This document shows positions 3,698 to 6,537 of a stretch of DNA of 6,537 nucleotides, piece after piece; position 1 is the first letter of the stretch; each line of letters begins with the position of its first letter. The notes under the pieces are model-generated. The model did no database searches and had not been told where the DNA came from. It saw nothing but the letters and a program-made list of their open reading frames with translations. The position numbers and the translations under genes are program-made. The stretch spans positions 1 to 6,537 of the forward strand of contig JAIDNR010000324.1 of NCBI GenBank assembly GCA_029063695.1, written 5' to 3'. The stretch comes from Ruminococcus sp. (lineage in GTDB: Bacteria; Bacillota; Clostridia; Oscillospirales; Ruminococcaceae).

Positions 3698-6226
3698 ATG
3701 AAACTTCTTGCAATTGACGGAAACAGTATTCTTAACCGTGCATTTTACGGTATAAAACTGCTTTCAAATAAAAAAGGCGTATTTACAAATGCTGTTTTCG
3801 GATTTATGAATATATACCTGAAAAATTTCGGTGAAGTCAAGCCCGACTGCGTTGCCGTTGCATTTGATTTGTCATCGCCCACATTCAGACACAAGGCTGT
3901 TGCAACATATAAGGCTAACAGAAAGGGTATGCCGACCGAACTTGCACAGCAGTTGCCATTAATTAAAGATTTGCTGAATCTTATGGGAATAAAGGTTGTG
4001 GAATGCGAGGAGTATGAGGCAGATGATATTTTAGGTACTCTCTCGAAAATCTGCACGGACAGCGGAAATGAATGCTTTATTCTTACAGGTGACCGTGATA
4101 GTCTGCAACTGATTGATAAAAATGTGACAGTACTACTTGCGACAAATAAGGGTGATGTTTATTATACTCCCGAAAAATTCAGTGCTGATTACGGATTTGA
4201 GCCGATTAATCTGATTGACCTGAAAGCACTTATGGGTGACAGTTCCGACAATATTTCGGGTGTTGCGGGTATAGGCGAAAAAACAGCGTCCTCACTGATT
4301 AAAGAATACAGGACTATTGAAAATCTTTATGAAAATTACGCTGATTCAGGAATTGCCAAAGGCGTTAAGACAAAACTTGCAAACGGTGAAAATTCAGCAA
4401 AGGAAAGCAAGTGGCTTGCGACTATTGTACGTGATGCACCAATTGATAAAATTCTTGACAATTATAGAATCGGTCAGCCTGATACAGAAGGCATAAGTAA
4501 ACTGCTTACTGAACTTGAGATGTACAAACTTCTTGATAAGCTCAATATATCCGTATCGGAATGCGAAAAGACGGTTGAGCAGGAAAAATATGAGCCTGTG
4601 GAAGTTACCGAAAATATTCTGACGGAAGATATAGTCAATGCATTTAATAATGTAAGCTATCTTTTTGATGGTACAACTCTTGCCATAAGGGACAACAATT
4701 TTGTCTATACTACTGATTCTGACAAGCTGATATGCGGATTTTTTGAATCGGAATGTGGTAAGATTACAGATGATTCAAAATCTCATTATCGTTTTGCTAT
4801 GGCACACGGCATAAATCTGCGGAATCTGAAAAGTGACGCTTCAATATGCGGTTATCTGCTTAATACTTCCGCTTTGGATTATTCAATAGAGCATCTTTGT
4901 GCCGAACATGGCGTACATTATTATACTAAAAACGGAGAATGGGCAGACTTGATTTCTCTTGAAAACCTTACTAAAAAACTACGTAATGAGATTGAAAAAG
5001 AGGGAATGACTCCACTGCTTGATGATATAGAAATGCCATTGATTGAAGTTCTTGCATCTATGGAACATATCGGTATTGAAATAAATCAGCAGGGCGTTAA
5101 GGATTTCGGTGTACATCTTTCTGAGATGATTGAGGAAACCCAACAGATGATTTATGATGATGTAGGACATGAGTTCAATATTTCATCTCCGAAACAGCTC
5201 GGTACTGTTCTTTTCGATGAACTCGGACTTCCTGCAAAGAAAAAGACAAAAAGCGGATATTCCACAAGTGCTGAAGTTCTTGAGGAACTCCGCAATTATT
5301 CGTCTGTTGTCGATAATGTACTCAGATACAGGCAGTACACGAAATTAAACTCAACTTATGTTGTGGGACTGCTTGACAAGGTTGCTGATGATGGAAGAAT
5401 ACACACCTGTTTCAAACAGACAGAAACACGTACAGGCAGAATTTCTTCAACTAACCCAAATATGCAGAATATCCCTGTCCGCACTGAACTAGGTTCGCAA
5501 ATGAGGAAATTTTTTACTTCATCAAGTGGAAAAATTCTAATTGATGCTGACTATAACCAGATTGAATTACGTGTTATGGCTCATCTATGTAGAGATAAAA
5601 ATATGATTGACGCTTTTACTTCTGGTGAAGATATTCATACATCAACAGCAGCACAAGTATTTGATGTAATGCCAATTATGGTAACTCCTGAAATGAGAAG
5701 TGCTGCAAAATCAGTAAGTTTTGGTATATTTTATGGAAGAGGAGCATATTCGCTTTCTAAAGATATGAACATAACATTTAAACAAGCTAGCAAATATATT
5801 TCTTATTACCTTGCAAAATATCCTGAAGTTAAAAAATTTATGAATAATACTATTGAAAATGCTAAAAAAACAGGTATGGTCTCAACCATATTCGGAAGAA
5901 AAAGATATATTTCAGAATTTTCATCTTCCGACCAAGAACTTCAGGCGACAGGAAAAAGAATTGCCATGAATACTCCGGTACAGGGTACAGCGGCAGACCT
6001 GATTAAACTGGCAATGATTAATGTATACCGCCGTCTCAGGTCTGAGAATCTCAATGCAAATCTCATTTTGCAGGTACATGATGAACTTATTATAGAATCT
6101 GATATTTCATGTGCTGACAGATGTGCCGAAATTCTGAAGCAGGAGATGATGAACGTTTATGATATGAAAGTACCGCTTTCTGTTGATGTAAACAAGGGTA
6201 TAAGCTGGTACGATGCAAAAGGGTGA
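3698..6226 (+). CDS. polA: DNA polymerase I
   Basis: PolA removes RNA primers and damaged strands with its 5' nuclease and fills the gaps in lagging-strand synthesis and excision repair. The 842-residue product has the N-terminal 5'-3' exonuclease (about 1-290: Asp7, Asp57, EADD 107-110, GDRD 131-134, GDSSDN 180-185), a shortened degenerate 3'-5' exonuclease region (about 300-450), and the polymerase domain (about 460-842). Polymerase motif A is DADYNQIELR (616-625, catalytic Asp618), motif B is R667...K671-SVSFG...Y679, and motif C is QVHDE (792-796, catalytic Asp795). The proofreading DxE motif is replaced by LFDGTT near 320-325, so editing is probably absent, as in many Firmicutes enzymes. 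Motif B has Ser674 where most family A polymerases have Asn (E. coli Asn761 by alignment to Phe762). About 5500-5930 is distinctly AT-rich compared with the rest of the gene. The gene has its own promoter; the next gene starts 6 bases after the stop. Confidence 0.98.
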   Translation: MKLLAIDGNSILNRAFYGIKLLSNKKGVFTNAVFGFMNIYLKNFGEVKPDCVAVAFDLSSPTFRHKAVATYKANRKGMPTELAQQLPLIKDLLNLMGIKVVECEEYEADDILGTLSKICTDSGNECFILTGDRDSLQLIDKNVTVLLATNKGDVYYTPEKFSADYGFEPINLIDLKALMGDSSDNISGVAGIGEKTASSLIKEYRTIENLYENYADSGIAKGVKTKLANGENSAKESKWLATIVRDAPIDKILDNYRIGQPDTEGISKLLTELEMYKLLDKLNISVSECEKTVEQEKYEPVEVTENILTEDIVNAFNNVSYLFDGTTLAIRDNNFVYTTDSDKLICGFFESECGKITDDSKSHYRFAMAHGINLRNLKSDASICGYLLNTSALDYSIEHLCAEHGVHYYTKNGEWADLISLENLTKKLRNEIEKEGMTPLLDDIEMPLIEVLASMEHIGIEINQQGVKDFGVHLSEMIEETQQMIYDDVGHEFNISSPKQLGTVLFDELGLPAKKKTKSGYSTSAEVLEELRNYSSVVDNVLRYRQYTKLNSTYVVGLLDKVADDGRIHTCFKQTETRTGRISSTNPNMQNIPVRTELGSQMRKFFTSSSGKILIDADYNQIELRVMAHLCRDKNMIDAFTSGEDIHTSTAAQVFDVMPIMVTPEMRSAAKSVSFGIFYGRGAYSLSKDMNITFKQASKYISYYLAKYPEVKKFMNNTIENAKKTGMVSTIFGRKRYISEFSSSDQELQATGKRIAMNTPVQGTAADLIKLAMINVYRRLRSENLNANLILQVHDELIIESDISCADRCAEILKQEMMNVYDMKVPLSVDVNKGISWYDAKG

Positions 6227-6232
6227 CTTTTT

Positions 6233-6537
6233 ATGAAATTTTTTATAGAAAGAGTTAGTAACGAAACAAATCCCGCTGTATTTTCCTCACTTTCGGCACT
6301 TGATAAAAAGTGTGTAGGTGCTGAGGGCTGGTCGGCTGAATCGTTTAAATCAGAAGCTGAAAAAGAAAACGGCATTGTAATCTGCTGTTACGAAGATTGT
6401 TGTGTTGTCGGACTGATTTGTGGGTACTTTGCAGGAGATGAGGCGGATATAACAAGTGTGGCTGTTGATGAAGATTACCGCCGTAATGGAATTGCTTTAC
6501 AGCTTTTACAGGAGTTTGAAAAAAATCTGCCTGAGTA
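6233..6537 (+). CDS. rimI: GNAT acetyltransferase, probably ribosomal protein S18-alanine N-acetyltransferase (3' end outside window)
   Basis: An open frame starts at ATG 6233 and runs off the window after 101 codons. It carries a GNAT acetyl-CoA site: beta-strand ITSVAVDEDYRR followed by NGIALQLL, giving the R-R-x-G-x-A pyrophosphate loop at about residues 82-87. The N-terminal region with a WSAESF-like stretch (about 33-38) fits RimI, which acetylates the N-terminal alanine of ribosomal protein S18 and is often a short stand-alone GNAT protein. AAGGG (6219-6223), inside the last codons of polA, lies 9 bases before the start, so it is likely cotranscribed with polA. The C-terminus, where RimI-specific residues lie, is missing, so another GNAT enzyme is possible. 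Confidence 0.72.
   Translation, partial: MKFFIERVSNETNPAVFSSLSALDKKCVGAEGWSAESFKSEAEKENGIVICCYEDCCVVGLICGYFAGDEADITSVAVDEDYRRNGIALQLLQEFEKNLPE

Noticed and set aside
4600..5050. Possible decay or frameshift of polA in the 3'-5' exonuclease region
   Set aside because: The frame is continuous and the domain is shortened and degenerate as in many Firmicutes polymerases, so this is family-typical loss of proofreading, not gene damage.

Overview
The window looks like chromosomal DNA from a low-GC Gram-positive anaerobe, most likely a Ruminococcus-like Clostridia member. The reasons are AT-rich intergenic DNA, strong AAGGAG-type ribosome binding sites, near-consensus sigma-A promoters, two stand-alone ECF-transporter S components and a Firmicutes-type DNA polymerase I without a working proofreading site. 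The genus is inference. I see no mobile element, CRISPR array, tRNA or rRNA.

Layout. (1) Positions 1-115 are AT-rich leader with a perfect 9-bp inverted repeat. They precede a plus-strand pair: a 389-residue polytopic protein that resembles the CPBP/Abi family but lacks its catalytic residues, and tadA (tRNA adenosine deaminase), which starts at its stop codon. (2) A near-consensus promoter overlapping the tadA stop drives a separate ECF S component (1834-2457, vitamin uptake, possibly pantothenate or riboflavin type). It ends at a bidirectional terminator. (3) On the minus strand, converging on that terminator, is a two-gene unit: a membrane-anchored DUF4430 (transcobalamin C-terminal-like) protein followed, through a 4-base TTGA overlap, by a second S component. 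Its leader contains a compact cobalamin riboswitch with a transcription-attenuation switch that can be read in the sequence, so this is best interpreted as a vitamin B12 or corrinoid uptake unit. (4) polA (3698-6226) is divergent from the B12 unit; the two -35 boxes are only 8 bp apart. (5) The start of a GNAT acetyltransferase, probably rimI, follows polA by 6 bp and runs off the window.

How the genes work together. Both S components lack EcfA/EcfA'/EcfT partners here, so they probably use a shared energizing module encoded elsewhere. The B12 unit would be expressed when cobalamin is scarce: the DUF4430 protein would capture a corrinoid at the outer membrane face and hand it to the S component. 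tadA, polA and rimI are housekeeping genes for decoding, DNA repair/replication and ribosomal protein modification.

The points most worth following are the mutually exclusive RNA pairings of the riboswitch leader, with the DUF4430/S-component pair it controls; an AT-rich island inside polA covering motifs A and B, with an unusual Ser in the O-helix; and the catalytically degenerate CPBP-like protein coupled to tadA.
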